A stretch of 64,000 nucleotides of DNA from Levilactobacillus yonginensis (GCF_003946265.1 NZ_RHNO01000014.1:1-64000); one strand, 5' to 3'; numbered from the stretch's first letter, positions 1 to 11,995 are shown. Numbers and translations are program-made. Notes: generated by a model from the letters alone, not told the origin.

Positions 1-23
1 AGCTCCATATACCTACTGTAATT

Positions 24-62
24 CAAAAAGCTCTGCAAAACCTAAATCGGTTTTACAGAGCT
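24..62 (-). terminator. Minus-strand hairpin terminator without an obvious gene
   Basis: Arms AGCTCTGCAAAACC (29-42) and GGTTTTACAGAGCT (49-62) pair over 14 positions with one mismatch that becomes a G-U pair on the minus strand. A run of five Ts follows on the minus strand (25-29). The next gene to the right, pcrA, is on the other strand. Confidence 0.6.
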
Positions 63-330
63 AATCTTAGTATGTTTATTTGGTTAGTGTTCGCTGCCAG
101 CGGTAGTCAAAAATTTTGTCCACTGTGGGGATTGGGTAAAGCCACATAGCAGGGTGGTTGAAGGGATGTTAATGAAACCATCCTAAGCATTGTTTTTGTC
201 TGAAATAACAGGTGTTAGCAGTGATTAAGTCACCAATTGTTTACGCTGGATGACAAGTCAATTTATCGCAGGTACAAGGTAAATAAATTTGAAAGAATCA
301 GCCCGACAACCAGCGGAACGTATGTTTTTT

Positions 331-339
331 TGGTATACT
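331..339 (+). promoter_or_regulatory. Extended -10 promoter of pcrA
   Basis: TGGTATACT is an extended -10 box; no good -35 box is visible. Transcription would begin near 346, which excludes the far-upstream in-frame TTG at 237 as the pcrA start. Confidence 0.55.
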
Positions 340-374
340 ATTCAAGACTAATTACAGAGAGGATTGTGTTCACG

Positions 375-2627
375 GTGGCAGGAGAAGAATTGTTAACTGG
401 CATGAACGATAAGCAAACGGAGGCCGTCCTTCAAACGGAGGGACCACTGTTAGTATTGGCGGGTGCCGGTAGTGGAAAGACCCGGGTCTTAACGCACCGG
501 GTAGCTTACTTGATTGAACACGAAAATGTGATGCCGTGGCGGATCTTGGCCATTACCTTTACCAACAAGGCGGCCAAAGAAATGCGTGAACGGGTCATCA
601 AGCTTTTAGGGCCTGATGGCAGTGACGTGTGGGTCTCCACGTTCCATGCGTTGTGTGTCCGAATCTTACGGCGAGATGCCGATAAGTTGGGCTACAACCG
701 GGCTTTCACCATTGCGGATACAGGTGAACAACGGACGCTGATCAAGCGGGTCTTGCAACAACTCAATTTGGACGTTAAGAAGTTCGACCCCCGTTCGGTC
801 TTAGGGGCTATTTCCAACGCAAAGAACGCTCTTCAGACGCCGGCAATGATGCGTGAGGCCGCTGGCAATCCGTTTGAGGAAACGGTGTCCAACGTTTATG
901 AAAACTATCAACGGGAGCTTCAAGCGAACCAAGCAATGGACTTTGATGATTTGATCATGCTGACAATCAAACTGTTTAAGCAGGATCAAGAAGTCTTGGG
1001 CTACTATCAGGATAAATTCCGTTACATTCACGTTGATGAATACCAAGATACCAACGATGCTCAGTACATGTTGGTCAACATGTTAGCTAAAAAACACGGC
1101 AACCTTTGTGTTGTTGGGGATGGTGACCAGAGTATTTATGGTTGGCGGGGTGCCAACATGGAAAATATTTTGAACTTTGAGCACGACTATCCAGATGCTC
1201 ACGTGACGTTACTGGAGCAGAATTACCGGTCAACCAAGACGATTTTGCAGGCAGCTAACGATGTGATTCAGCAAAATGTAAACCGGAAGAAGAAGGATCT
1301 TTGGACGGAAAATCCTGAAGGAGATAAAATCTCCTATTACCGTGGACAAAATGAAAACGATGAGGCCCATTACGTGGTGGCCAAGATTCAGGAAGAACGC
1401 GAGCAGAACCACCATGATTATGGGGACTTTGCGATTCTGTATCGGACCAACGCGCAATCCCGGGTCATTGAAGAAACGCTGGTCAAGGCCAACATTCCTT
1501 ATACCATGGTTGGCGGTCATAAGTTCTACGACCGTAAGGAAATTCGGGACGTTTTGGCTTACCTGACGTTAATTGCCAACCCAGCTGATTCCATGAGTTT
1601 GGAACGAATTATCAACGAACCTAAGCGGGGAATTGGGGCAACTAGCCTCGAAAAGTTACGTGACTTTGCGGAAATGAACGACTGGACCGAGTTGGAAGCT
1701 ACGCGTAACGTCAGCCTGGCCAATAATCTCGGTGCGCGTATTCGGAATGCCATGGAGAAATTTGGCCTGACTATCAAAGCGATTCAAGATGATGCGGCGA
1801 CGATGAGTGTGTCCGACATCACCAACGCTATTTTGGATCAGACCGGGTATATGGCGGCTTTAAAGGCCTCGAAGAACTTGGAAGCTGAGACGCGTATCGA
1901 AAACATCGAAGAATTTCTGTCCGTGACGCAAAAATTTGATACGGATTGGGATCAGGCAGATCACGATGAAGACGAAGAGCGGTTGGTCGAATTCCTGGCT
2001 GATTTGGCCCTGGTATCCGCGCAGGACGATGTTGAGGAAGAACCCGCTGAAGTTACCCTGATGACGCTCCATGCAGCTAAGGGCCTGGAATTTCCCGTTA
2101 TTTTCTTAATGGGGTTGGAAGAGGGAATCTTCCCGTTGTCCCGAGCATTGTTAGAGGACGACGAACTGGAAGAAGAACGGCGGCTGGCGTACGTGGGAAT
2201 CACGCGGGCTCAGGAGAAGCTCTATCTGACCAACGCTTACTCACGGATGTTGTATGGTCGGCGGCAAAACAACCCGCAGTCCCGGTTTATTACGGAAATT
2301 GCGCCAGAACTGCTACACTTGGATTACAGTGAAACCAAGTCAGGGCTCGCGCCGAGCCGGCAAGATGTGCCATTTGCTCGGCGGACGGCCAGTGCTGTTG
2401 CGACCCCTTATCACGGGAAGACCGGTCGAGTCAGTGAACCGGCTGGTACCGGTGCGGGCAAGCTCAGCTGGTCCGTGGGTGACAAGGCGAGCCACAAGAA
2501 GTGGGGCATTGGGACCGTGGTTAAGGTGAACGGTACCGGTGAAGATGCCGAGCTCGATATTGCCTTTCCAGAACAAGGTGTGAAGCGGCTATTAGCGGCA
2601 TTTGCACCAATCAAACGAGTTGAATAA
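375..2627 (+). CDS. pcrA: ATP-dependent DNA helicase PcrA (UvrD/Rep family)
   Basis: Superfamily 1A 3'-5' helicase used in DNA repair, rolling-circle replication and removal of RecA filaments. Visible motifs are Walker A AGAGSGKT (residues ~29-36), the DEYQDT Walker B at about residue 221, the QNYRST region, and the late motif VGITRAQEKL near residue 605. The C-terminal ~55 residues look like the Tudor-like RNA-polymerase-binding domain of PcrA. I chose the GTG at 375 (product about 750 residues, usual for the family) because the frame continues upstream to a TTG at 237 but the promoter at 331-339 lies inside that extension; GTG 366 is the alternative. First gene of a pcrA-ligA-camS operon, 23 bases before ligA. 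Confidence 0.96.
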   Translation: MAGEELLTGMNDKQTEAVLQTEGPLLVLAGAGSGKTRVLTHRVAYLIEHENVMPWRILAITFTNKAAKEMRERVIKLLGPDGSDVWVSTFHALCVRILRRDADKLGYNRAFTIADTGEQRTLIKRVLQQLNLDVKKFDPRSVLGAISNAKNALQTPAMMREAAGNPFEETVSNVYENYQRELQANQAMDFDDLIMLTIKLFKQDQEVLGYYQDKFRYIHVDEYQDTNDAQYMLVNMLAKKHGNLCVVGDGDQSIYGWRGANMENILNFEHDYPDAHVTLLEQNYRSTKTILQAANDVIQQNVNRKKKDLWTENPEGDKISYYRGQNENDEAHYVVAKIQEEREQNHHDYGDFAILYRTNAQSRVIEETLVKANIPYTMVGGHKFYDRKEIRDVLAYLTLIANPADSMSLERIINEPKRGIGATSLEKLRDFAEMNDWTELEATRNVSLANNLGARIRNAMEKFGLTIKAIQDDAATMSVSDITNAILDQTGYMAALKASKNLEAETRIENIEEFLSVTQKFDTDWDQADHDEDEERLVEFLADLALVSAQDDVEEEPAEVTLMTLHAAKGLEFPVIFLMGLEEGIFPLSRALLEDDELEEERRLAYVGITRAQEKLYLTNAYSRMLYGRRQNNPQSRFITEIAPELLHLDYSETKSGLAPSRQDVPFARRTASAVATPYHGKTGRVSEPAGTGAGKLSWSVGDKASHKKWGIGTVVKVNGTGEDAELDIAFPEQGVKRLLAAFAPIKRVE

Positions 2628-2635
2628 TAAGTTAA

Positions 2636-4684
<2,049 letters not shown>

Positions 4685-4706
4685 TGACTTTAGGAGGAAA
4701 CAAGTC

Positions 4707-5852
4707 GTGAAACGGTTACGAACATTTATTGCATTGGCGGCAGTTCCATTATTTTTAGCCGCGTGTGGTAATTTAAGTAGTTCCAGTATGTCGGGAACTT
4801 CCGGAGGTAGTAAGTCCGGTGGTACCCAACTGACGGGGCAAAGCAACGATGGGGATTACGAAGGGGTCATTAAGAGTGGCCACTATCAGACGAGTAAGTC
4901 GCGGGGTGTGACGAATAGTCAAGATTCCGGGAACACTTACAACCTGAAGAGCTTTGAAAACGGGATGTTGACGGTCTCAAAGAAGACCTTCTCAACGAAG
5001 AAATACGTCTTTGAAGAAGGCCAACACCTAAGTACCTCGACCGTTCAGAATTGGCTGGATCGGCAGTCTAAGTCGAACACCACGGGCTTGAACCCTAAGA
5101 GCAACGGGTCGACTTCACCAACTAAGCGGAATCCAATCTACATTCAGGCACTTGAAGAACAAGATTACATGACGCAAAAGAATAGCAAATTGACGTTGAG
5201 CGGGATGACCATCGGGATTGCCGTGAACTCCGTTGATTACTACAAGAAGACCCAGTACGGGGCTACATTTGAGACGAAGATCACCAAGGCTGAAGGTGAA
5301 GCTTATGCCAAGAAAGCGGCGGATACGGTCTTAGCGCGGATGCGTAAAAAGTCTGGCTTGAAGAATATTCCAATCGTAATTGCCATTTACCGTCAGGCTT
5401 CTAACGATAGCCTGGTTGGGGGGAACTTCATTTCCTATTCCGAAAACAAGGCTGGCACCACCAAGGTCAGCAAGTGGAACGCTTTGGGTGAGAAGAGCGT
5501 AACCTTCCCAGTTGAAAGTGGTTCTAGCAGCCCGAACAGTAACGATGCTAGTTCGTTCTCCAACTTTAAGAGTGAGGTTGAAAACTTCTTCCCTAACTTG
5601 AGTGGTGTGACTGCTCAGGCGCATTATAGTGGGAACACGTTGACTGGCATGCACGTCAATATTACGACGCAATTCTACAGTCAAACGGAAATCATCAGCT
5701 TCACGCAGTACTTGCAGACTACTGCACAAAAGTATCTGCCATCGAGTGTGCCAATCGACATTACGGTTTCTTCCACCGATGGGGTGCAAAGCTTCTTGAA
5801 CCGTGCCAGTGGCGAAAAGAAATTTAGTAGTCACGTATTTAACAGTTATTAA
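4707..5852 (+). CDS. camS: CamS family sex-pheromone-type lipoprotein
   Basis: Membrane-anchored lipoprotein of the CamS family, named for the S. aureus protein whose signal peptide yields the cAM373-like peptide; the mature function is poorly known. The N-terminus is a basic stretch, a hydrophobic core and a lipobox FLAAC (Cys ~21), followed by a Ser/Gly-rich linker and the CamS domain. GTG at 4707 is preceded by TAGGAGGA at 4691-4698, so I reject the earlier in-frame ATG inside ligA (4629). Product 381 residues. Third gene of the pcrA-ligA operon; a strong terminator follows. Confidence 0.93.
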   Translation: MKRLRTFIALAAVPLFLAACGNLSSSSMSGTSGGSKSGGTQLTGQSNDGDYEGVIKSGHYQTSKSRGVTNSQDSGNTYNLKSFENGMLTVSKKTFSTKKYVFEEGQHLSTSTVQNWLDRQSKSNTTGLNPKSNGSTSPTKRNPIYIQALEEQDYMTQKNSKLTLSGMTIGIAVNSVDYYKKTQYGATFETKITKAEGEAYAKKAADTVLARMRKKSGLKNIPIVIAIYRQASNDSLVGGNFISYSENKAGTTKVSKWNALGEKSVTFPVESGSSSPNSNDASSFSNFKSEVENFFPNLSGVTAQAHYSGNTLTGMHVNITTQFYSQTEIISFTQYLQTTAQKYLPSSVPIDITVSSTDGVQSFLNRASGEKKFSSHVFNSY

Positions 5853-5892
5853 ACTTTAGGAAAGTGAAAACGCGTGGTTTTTGCTTGCTAAA

Positions 5893-5927
5893 GGGGAGTC
5901 GGGGGCGCTTGCTCCGGGCTCCTTTTC
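5893..5927 (+). terminator. Rho-independent terminator after camS
   Basis: GC-rich stem between 5895 and 5922 with a GCTT loop, one mismatch and some G-U pairs, followed by TTTTCTGTT. It separates the pcrA-ligA-camS operon from gatCAB. Confidence 0.8.
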
Positions 5928-6023
5928 TGTTCTAACTAGCTAGTTGGTCGAAGAAAAGAGAAAGTGGCACGAGTAGTCACCACGTCAGGGCTAAAATGCC
6001 GGTAGCTTATTTTGTCAGAATCT

Positions 6024-6051
6024 TTGGCCTGACACGGATATATGGTAAAAT
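6024..6051 (+). promoter_or_regulatory. Promoter of the gatCAB operon
   Basis: -35 TTGGCC (6024-6029), 16-base spacer, -10 TAAAAT (6046-6051). It lies about 75 bases before gatC. No T-box or other riboswitch is visible in the short leader. Confidence 0.55.
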
Positions 6052-6125
6052 GGCAATGTATGTTTATTCTGCAATACGTGTGGAATAAATCGAGAATCGC
6101 GGATAAATCAGAAAGAGGGATATTG

Positions 6126-6434
6126 ATGGCTAATCGAATTAATCGAGAACAAGTTCAACACGTTGCCGGTCTGGCAAAACTTGAATTTACGGATGCCCAG
6201 TTGGACGCTTTTACGCCCCAACTTGACGACATTATTGGCCTGTTTGAAACGTTGAGTGAAGTGGATACAGAGGGCGTTGAAGCAACTAGTAGCGTCTCTG
6301 ATCAACTGAACGTCATGCGTGAAGACGTAGCGGATAACTGGGGGCAGAGTCAAGCATTACTGAAGAACGCTCCGGATGCCGCACGTGGCTTTATCAAAGT
6401 GCCGGCCATCATTGATGAAAGCGAGGACAACTAA
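6126..6434 (+). CDS. gatC: Asp-tRNA(Asn)/Glu-tRNA(Gln) amidotransferase subunit C
   Basis: Small subunit that stabilises GatA-GatB in the amidotransferase that converts mischarged Glu-tRNA(Gln) (and Asp-tRNA(Asn)) to the correct amide. Product 102 residues, typical for GatC, starting MANRINREQVQHVAGLAKLE. I chose ATG 6126 because AGAAAGAGGG lies directly before it; the in-frame codons from 6042 fall inside the promoter. gatA begins three bases after its stop codon. Confidence 0.96.
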   Translation: MANRINREQVQHVAGLAKLEFTDAQLDAFTPQLDDIIGLFETLSEVDTEGVEATSSVSDQLNVMREDVADNWGQSQALLKNAPDAARGFIKVPAIIDESEDN

Positions 6435-6437
6435 CAG

Positions 6438-7907
6438 ATGAATTATTTCAAAACAGATCTCGCCAGTCTCCACGCCGACTTGGTGGCCAAGAAGATCAGC
6501 TCTAAGGAACTGACGCAAGCCACTCTCGACAACATTAAGGCGACCGACCCTAAGGTCGATGCCTTCTTAAATCTTAACGAAGAAGCTGCCCTCAAACAGG
6601 CGGCTGAAATTGATGCCCAAGGAATTTCCGCTGACCAACCCTTGGCTGGGATTCCAGTGGCTTTAAAGGACAACATTGTCACCAAAGGTATGAAGACGAC
6701 GGCCGCTTCCAAAATGCTGGAAAACTTTACGCCAGTCTATGATGCTACGGTGACTGAAAAATTAGCCCAAGCACAGATGATTACGGTTGGGAAGACCAAC
6801 ATGGATGAATTTGCCATGGGTGGTTCAACCGAAAACTCTGCGTTCAAAACGACTAAGAACGCTTGGGACCAAACCAAGGTTCCTGGTGGCTCTTCAGGTG
6901 GTTCCGCCACTGCTGTTGCCTCTGGTCAAGTGCCCGCAGCTTTGGGTTCTGATACCGGTGGTTCCATTCGGCAACCGGCTTCCTTTAACGGTATCGTTGG
7001 GATCAAGCCAACGTACGGCCGAGTTTCTCGGTGGGGTCTGATTGCCTTTGGGTCTAGCTTGGATCAAATTGGTCCGTTGACTCACGGCGTGAAGGATAAT
7101 GCCTCAGTACTGAGCGCAATTTCTGGTCACGATGACCATGACTTAACGAGTTCAACGCAGGCCGTTCCGGACTTTGCTGCTGAATTGAACGAAGCAACTA
7201 GCGTTAAGGGTATGCGTATTGGGCTGCCTAAGGAATTCTTGGCTGAAGGGGTCAGTGACGACGTTAAGGCGGCTATCTTAGCCGCTGCCGACACTTACCG
7301 GAAGCTGGGCGCTACGGTGGACGAAGTTTCCTTGCCACATAACAAGTATGGGGTAGCAGCTTACTACATCATCGCTTCCTCCGAAGCTTCATCTAACCTG
7401 CAACGGTTCGATGGTATTCGCTACGGTTACCGGGCACAGGACGTACAAAACTTGGAAGATGTTTACGTGAAGTCCCGTTCTGAAGGCTTCGGCGACGAAG
7501 TTAAGCGGCGGATCATGTTAGGGACGTTCTCCTTATCGGCTGGATTCTATGACGCTTACTTCTTGAAGGCTGCCAAGGTTCGGACCGTTATCATGAATGA
7601 CTTCAAGGCCGTTTTAAAGGATCACGACTTCATCATGGGGCCAGTTGCCCCAACACCTGCCTTTGGTATCGGTGCTGAAATTAAGGATCCACTGACCATG
7701 TACATGAACGATGTCTTGACGATTCCAGTGAACTTAGCTGGGTTACCAGGGTTATCATTGCCAGCCGGGTTCAGTAACAACCTACCAGTCGGCATGCAAC
7801 TGATTGGCCGGCCATTTGACGAAAGCACTTTGTACAAAGCAGGGTACGCCTTCGAACAAAACACTGACTTTCATTTACAAGTACCTACGTTAGGAGGCCA
7901 AAACTAA
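6438..7907 (+). CDS. gatA: Glu-tRNA(Gln) amidotransferase subunit A (amidase)
   Basis: Hydrolyses glutamine and passes ammonia to GatB. The Ser-cisSer-Lys catalytic set is visible: K77 in VALKDN, S152 in GGSSGGS and S176 in GSDTGGS. Length 489 is normal. Its TAA stop overlaps the ATG of gatB by one base, indicating translational coupling and equimolar subunits. Confidence 0.98.
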   Translation: MNYFKTDLASLHADLVAKKISSKELTQATLDNIKATDPKVDAFLNLNEEAALKQAAEIDAQGISADQPLAGIPVALKDNIVTKGMKTTAASKMLENFTPVYDATVTEKLAQAQMITVGKTNMDEFAMGGSTENSAFKTTKNAWDQTKVPGGSSGGSATAVASGQVPAALGSDTGGSIRQPASFNGIVGIKPTYGRVSRWGLIAFGSSLDQIGPLTHGVKDNASVLSAISGHDDHDLTSSTQAVPDFAAELNEATSVKGMRIGLPKEFLAEGVSDDVKAAILAAADTYRKLGATVDEVSLPHNKYGVAAYYIIASSEASSNLQRFDGIRYGYRAQDVQNLEDVYVKSRSEGFGDEVKRRIMLGTFSLSAGFYDAYFLKAAKVRTVIMNDFKAVLKDHDFIMGPVAPTPAFGIGAEIKDPLTMYMNDVLTIPVNLAGLPGLSLPAGFSNNLPVGMQLIGRPFDESTLYKAGYAFEQNTDFHLQVPTLGGQN

Positions 7908-9328
7908 TGAACTTTGAAACAACCATTGGACTAGAAGTCCACGTGGAGTTGAAGACGCATTCGAAGATCTTTAGCCCATCACCCGTTGAATTCGGGGTTG
8001 ACCCTAACGCTAACACCAACGTTATCGATTGGGGATATCCTGGGGTTTTGCCAACGACCAACAAGGGCGTTGTTGCCGACGGTATTATTGCCGCTCTGGC
8101 ATTACACGCTGAGGTTGAACAACACACGCACTTTGACCGGAAGAACTACTTCTATCCCGATAATCCCAAGGCTTACCAAATCACGCAGGCTGACAAGCCC
8201 ATTGCTCATGATGGCTGGGTGGAAGTTGACGTTGACGGCGTGAAGAAAAAAATCGGTATCTCTGAAATGCATATTGAAGAAGATGCCGGGAAAAACACGC
8301 ATGAACGGGACTACTCCTACGTCGATTTGAACCGGCAAGGGACGCCGTTGATTGAAATCGTGTCTAAGCCAGACATTGCTTCGCCTGCTGAAGCATATGC
8401 CTATCTGGAAGCTCTTCGTCAACGAATCCAATTTACTGGGATCTCCGATGTGAAGATGGAAGAAGGTTCCATGCGGGTCGACGTTAACATTTCCGTTCGT
8501 CCCGTTGGCCAAGAAAAGTTTGGGACCAAGACTGAGTTGAAGAACTTGAACTCGTTCAACTACGTGCAACGTGGGTTGGAATACGAAGAAAAGCGTCAAC
8601 AACAAGTCTTGATGTCCGGCGGCTCCGTGCGTCAGGAAACGCGGCGGTTTGATGAAAAGACTGGCGAAACGATTCTGATGCGGGTCAAGGAAGGCTCAGA
8701 CGATTACCGTTACTTCCCAGAACCAGACTTACCAGCCTTAAACATCAGTGACGACTGGATCAAGGAACTCGGCGATGCCATGCCAGAAATGCCAACCAAG
8801 CGGCGTGAACGTTACGTGAACGACCTGGGGTTGACGGATTACGATGCCATGGTTATCACGCAGACCAAGGAAATGTCTGACTTCTTTGACGCAACAGTCG
8901 CGCTGAAGGCTGATCCTAAGATGGCAGCTAACTACCTGCAAGGGGACGTTAACGCCTACCTGAACGACAACCACGTGGACTTACAAGCTACGAAACTGAC
9001 GCCGGTTAATCTGGCTGGGATGATCAACCTGATTTCTGACGGGACGATTTCTAGCAAGATGGCCAAGAAGGTCTTCAAGGCCATCACGGCTGGTGAAGAA
9101 CCTAAGGCTTATGTGGAAGCTCACGGATTAGTTCAACTGTCAGACCCAGCTAAGCTGCAACCAATTATCGACGATGTTTTGCAGGCTAACCCGCAATCCA
9201 TCGAAGACTTTAACAATGGGAAAAAGCGGGCCGTTGGTTTCTTGGTTGGTCAAATCATGAAGCAGACACACGGACAAGCTAACCCGCAAGTTGTCAATAA
9301 ATTATTGATGGCTGCATTACAGCACTAG
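7907..9328 (+). CDS. gatB: Asp/Glu-tRNA amidotransferase subunit B
   Basis: Binds the mischarged tRNA and carries the kinase/transamidase site. N-terminus [18 protein letters not shown] is the family signature, and the helical tRNA-binding and YqeY-like tail follow (~320-473). Length 473 is normal. It overlaps the gatA stop and is followed 17 bases later by dagK. Confidence 0.98.
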   Translation: MNFETTIGLEVHVELKTHSKIFSPSPVEFGVDPNANTNVIDWGYPGVLPTTNKGVVADGIIAALALHAEVEQHTHFDRKNYFYPDNPKAYQITQADKPIAHDGWVEVDVDGVKKKIGISEMHIEEDAGKNTHERDYSYVDLNRQGTPLIEIVSKPDIASPAEAYAYLEALRQRIQFTGISDVKMEEGSMRVDVNISVRPVGQEKFGTKTELKNLNSFNYVQRGLEYEEKRQQQVLMSGGSVRQETRRFDEKTGETILMRVKEGSDDYRYFPEPDLPALNISDDWIKELGDAMPEMPTKRRERYVNDLGLTDYDAMVITQTKEMSDFFDATVALKADPKMAANYLQGDVNAYLNDNHVDLQATKLTPVNLAGMINLISDGTISSKMAKKVFKAITAGEEPKAYVEAHGLVQLSDPAKLQPIIDDVLQANPQSIEDFNNGKKRAVGFLVGQIMKQTHGQANPQVVNKLLMAALQH

Positions 9329-9345
9329 GACAATGGAGGCACATC

Positions 9346-10362
9346 ATGCGTAAACGGGCACGGGTCATTTATAATCCAACTTCAGGTCGCGAGGCCTTGA
9401 AGAAGGACTTGATCGATATTCTAGCGGTGTTCGAGCAGGCGGGGTACGAAACGAGTGCTTACGCCACGACACCGGCTCCCAATTCTGCTCAAAATGAGGC
9501 GACACGGGCCGCTAAGGCTGGCTTCGAACTCATCGTGGCTGCTGGGGGCGACGGCACCATTAACCAAGTGGTTAACGGAATTGCCGGCCTACCGCATCGG
9601 CCAAAGATGGCGATCATTCCTGCCGGGACCACGAATGATTATGCCCGGGCGCTTCACATTCCCCGTGAAGACCCGTTGGCGGCGGCCAAGGTGGTTCTGA
9701 AGGATCAGACCATCAAGATGGATATTGGGGAAGCTGGGTCGACGTACTTCATCAACATTGCTGGTGGGGGACTCCTGACCGAGCTGACCTATGACGTTCC
9801 ATCTAATTTGAAATCAATTTTTGGTTACTTGGCTTACCTGATGAAGGGGGCCGAGTTGCTGCCACGTATCAAACCCATTGATATGGATCTGACTTACGAT
9901 GACGGACATTTCCGAGGAAAGGCGTCAATGTTTCTGTTGGCCCTGACCAATTCGATTGGCGGTTTTGAGCAAATCGTGCCGGATGCGGCGTTGGATGATG
10001 GGAAATTTACCATGATCATCGTCAAGACGGCCAGCATGCCGGAAATCTTACGGTTGATGGGCTTGGTCCTTAACGGGGGCAAGCATATCAACGATCCTCA
10101 TATCATTTACAAGAAGACCAGTAAGGTGATTGCTCGGCCGGTAGACGACCGGATGATGATCAATCTGGATGGGGAGTATGGTGGTGATGCACCGATGAAG
10201 TTCCGGAACCTGCGGCAACACATTGAAATGTATGCCAACCTAGACGCTATTCCAGATTCTGCGGTGACTCATGAAACCGAAGAATTTTTGGAAGCTGAGC
10301 AGAATTTCGTGAAACAGGTTGAAGAATTGCCTGAGATAGCGGATAATGCAAAGGAAGATTAA
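9346..10362 (+). CDS. dagK: Diacylglycerol kinase (DagK/DgkB, lipid kinase family)
   Basis: Phosphorylates diacylglycerol to phosphatidic acid, recycling the lipid released when glycerol phosphate is transferred to lipoteichoic acid. The nucleotide-binding motif GGDGTINQ is at residues 67-74, and PAGTTNDYAR follows. Length 338, with an acidic C-terminal tail. Start supported by TGGAGG at 9334-9339. Probably cotranscribed with gatCAB, as in other lactobacilli; a hairpin terminator separates it from rlmCD. Confidence 0.95.
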   Translation: MRKRARVIYNPTSGREALKKDLIDILAVFEQAGYETSAYATTPAPNSAQNEATRAAKAGFELIVAAGGDGTINQVVNGIAGLPHRPKMAIIPAGTTNDYARALHIPREDPLAAAKVVLKDQTIKMDIGEAGSTYFINIAGGGLLTELTYDVPSNLKSIFGYLAYLMKGAELLPRIKPIDMDLTYDDGHFRGKASMFLLALTNSIGGFEQIVPDAALDDGKFTMIIVKTASMPEILRLMGLVLNGGKHINDPHIIYKKTSKVIARPVDDRMMINLDGEYGGDAPMKFRNLRQHIEMYANLDAIPDSAVTHETEEFLEAEQNFVKQVEELPEIADNAKED

Positions 10363-10371
10363 GAAACTGGA

Positions 10372-10410
10372 GGGATTTTGCGCGAACTGATTTCGGCAAA
10401 ATCCCTTTCT
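10372..10410 (+). terminator. Terminator between dagK and rlmCD
   Basis: Arms GGGATTTTGC and GCAAAATCCC (10372-10405) close a loop of about 14 bases and are followed by TTTCT. Confidence 0.75.
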
Positions 10411-10433
10411 CATTAAAGGAAATTGAGGTAGTT

Positions 10434-11801
10434 ATGAAAATTAAAGCACCAGTAACAAAGAATGATCGCATTGACGTTACCATTACCGACCTGACTTATC
10501 AGGGGATGGGTGTGGCTAAAGTCGATGACTTCCCACTGTTCATCGAAAACGCCTTACCAGGCGAAGAGATTACGATCTTAGTAACCAAGGTTGCCAAGAG
10601 CTACGGGTTTGCCCGGGCCCTTTCATGGCAGAGCGAATCTGCTGACCGGGTTACAGACGTTGACAAGACGTACCGTCAGACCGGGATTGCGCCATTACAA
10701 CACTTGGCTTACCCAGCCCAATTGAAGTTCAAGCAACATCAAATTGCAGAGCTCTTTAAGAAGAATCATCAGGAAGTAGAAGTTGCGCCAACACTGGGGA
10801 TGGACAATCCTACGCAGTACCGGAACAAGGCACAGGTTCCCGTGCGGATGATCAAGGGGCAACTGGAAACTGGTTTTTACCGGCAACACAGTCACGACCT
10901 TATTCCATTGACGGACTTTTACATTCAGGACCCCGCTATCGATGAAGCCATCGTTAAGGTTCGTGACTTACTTCGTCAATTTGAAATTCCTGCCTACAAT
11001 GAAATTAGTGACAAGGGTGTTATCCGGAACATCATGGTTCGTCGCGGCTACTACAGCCACGAAATGATGATTGTCCTGATTAGTCGTACCCAAAAGCTGC
11101 CTAGTCAGGAACAATTGGTCGACCAAATCCAAAAGGCTTTACCTGAGGTCAAGAGTATCGTCTTAAACGTTAACGCTAAGAAGACGAACGTGATCATGGG
11201 TAACGTGACCCGGACCTTGTACGGTAAGCCAACGATTGAAGATACCTTGATGGGCTTAACGTTTGCCATTTCGGCACGTTCCTTCTACCAAGTTAATCCA
11301 CAACAGACTGAAAAGCTGTACCAGATGGCCATTGATAAGGCTGGCCTGACTGGTGAAGAGACTGTCATCGATGCTTACTGTGGTATCGGGACGATTTCCC
11401 TGGCTTTGGCTAAGCATGCCAAGCAAGTGCTGGGGGTCGATGTGGTTGCTGAAGCGATTGAAGATGCTAAGGTCAACGCCCAGAAGAATCACTTGGCTAA
11501 CGTTACCTTTGCTGTGGCTAAGGCGGAAACGCAAATGGCCCAATGGCAAGAGGATGGCGTGAAGCCGGACGTTGTCGTTGTTGACCCACCACGTAAAGGT
11601 CTGGCCGAAAGCTTGATTGATTCCACCGCTGAGATGGGACCTAAGAAGGTTGTTTACGTGAGCTGTAACCCAGCCACGCTGGTCCGCGATGTGGCACGGT
11701 TCGAAGAACTGGGCTACGCTATCGATGGTCCAATCCAACCGGTTGACCAATTCCCACAAACGCCACACGTTGAAAGTGTGACTGTTTTAGTAAAGAAATA
11801 G
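10434..11801 (+). CDS. rlmCD: 23S rRNA (uracil-5-)-methyltransferase, RlmCD/RumA type
   Basis: SAM-dependent enzyme making 5-methyluridine in 23S rRNA. An N-terminal TRAM RNA-binding domain (~1-65) precedes a Rossmann methyltransferase domain with DAYCGIGTISLALA. The catalytic cysteine is C411 in VSCNPATL. Length 455 is normal. The iron-sulfur cysteines that many RumA relatives carry before the LQH motif are absent here (GIAPLQHL). A single B. subtilis-type enzyme can modify both U747 and U1939; which is modified here cannot be told from sequence. Confidence 0.93.
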   Translation: MKIKAPVTKNDRIDVTITDLTYQGMGVAKVDDFPLFIENALPGEEITILVTKVAKSYGFARALSWQSESADRVTDVDKTYRQTGIAPLQHLAYPAQLKFKQHQIAELFKKNHQEVEVAPTLGMDNPTQYRNKAQVPVRMIKGQLETGFYRQHSHDLIPLTDFYIQDPAIDEAIVKVRDLLRQFEIPAYNEISDKGVIRNIMVRRGYYSHEMMIVLISRTQKLPSQEQLVDQIQKALPEVKSIVLNVNAKKTNVIMGNVTRTLYGKPTIEDTLMGLTFAISARSFYQVNPQQTEKLYQMAIDKAGLTGEETVIDAYCGIGTISLALAKHAKQVLGVDVVAEAIEDAKVNAQKNHLANVTFAVAKAETQMAQWQEDGVKPDVVVVDPPRKGLAESLIDSTAEMGPKKVVYVSCNPATLVRDVARFEELGYAIDGPIQPVDQFPQTPHVESVTVLVKK

Positions 11802-11816
11802 CGTCATGTTCACTGG

Positions 11817-11995
11817 AGAGTGGGACAGAAGGCGGTTAGTCAATGAGCATTAACGTCGATAGACGAATAATCCCGGTTTTGGATTGTTTGTCTATCGAGG
11901 TTAAGCGGAGTTGACTGCCTTTTGTCGCACGTTTCCGCAATATACGTTCGAAGCACACGAAGGGTCTGAGACTTTTGTCCTAGACCTTTTTTTTG
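11817..11995 (+). ncRNA. Candidate structured RNA, copy A
   Basis: First of three related elements in the window (also 31563 and 48772). From AGAGTGGGAC it has an outer helix AGTCAA (11838-11843) with TTGACT (11911-11916), enclosing the conserved GAGCATTAACGTCG. An inner hairpin CGATAGAC (11857-11864) pairs with GTCTATCG (11890-11897). Then come the conserved GGTTAAGCGGA and GCACGTTTC, and a terminator at 11963-11994 ending in eight Ts. Both helices differ from those of copy C at positions on both sides, so the fold is kept. It follows rlmCD directly with no terminator between them, so it could be a 3'-UTR product or have its own weak promoter. It may match an Rfam family I cannot name with certainty. 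Confidence 0.75.

Larger units (their letters stand above)
1..374. other. Non-coding leader region before pcrA
   Basis: No credible gene is seen here. It holds a minus-strand hairpin terminator near its left edge and an extended -10 promoter for pcrA near its right edge. Short open frames in between lack ribosome sites and resemble nothing I recognise. The minus-strand terminator has no minus-strand gene to its right inside the window, so this may be the remnant of a lost gene or element. Confidence 0.5.

Noticed and set aside
90-215. Short minus-strand frames in the leader of pcrA that could be read as peptide remnants
   Set aside because: No ribosome site, no recognisable family, and frames interrupted; not enough to call a pseudogene.
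237-374. N-terminal extension of PcrA starting at TTG 237
   Set aside because: It runs through the predicted promoter and extends the protein well beyond the family's usual start.
1961-2203. Minus-strand frame rich in serine inside pcrA
   Set aside because: It is the antisense of an acidic GAA/GAC-rich stretch of the helicase gene.
11256-11768. 170-codon minus-strand open frame within rlmCD
   Set aside because: Complement of a real, well-conserved gene; no ribosome site of its own.
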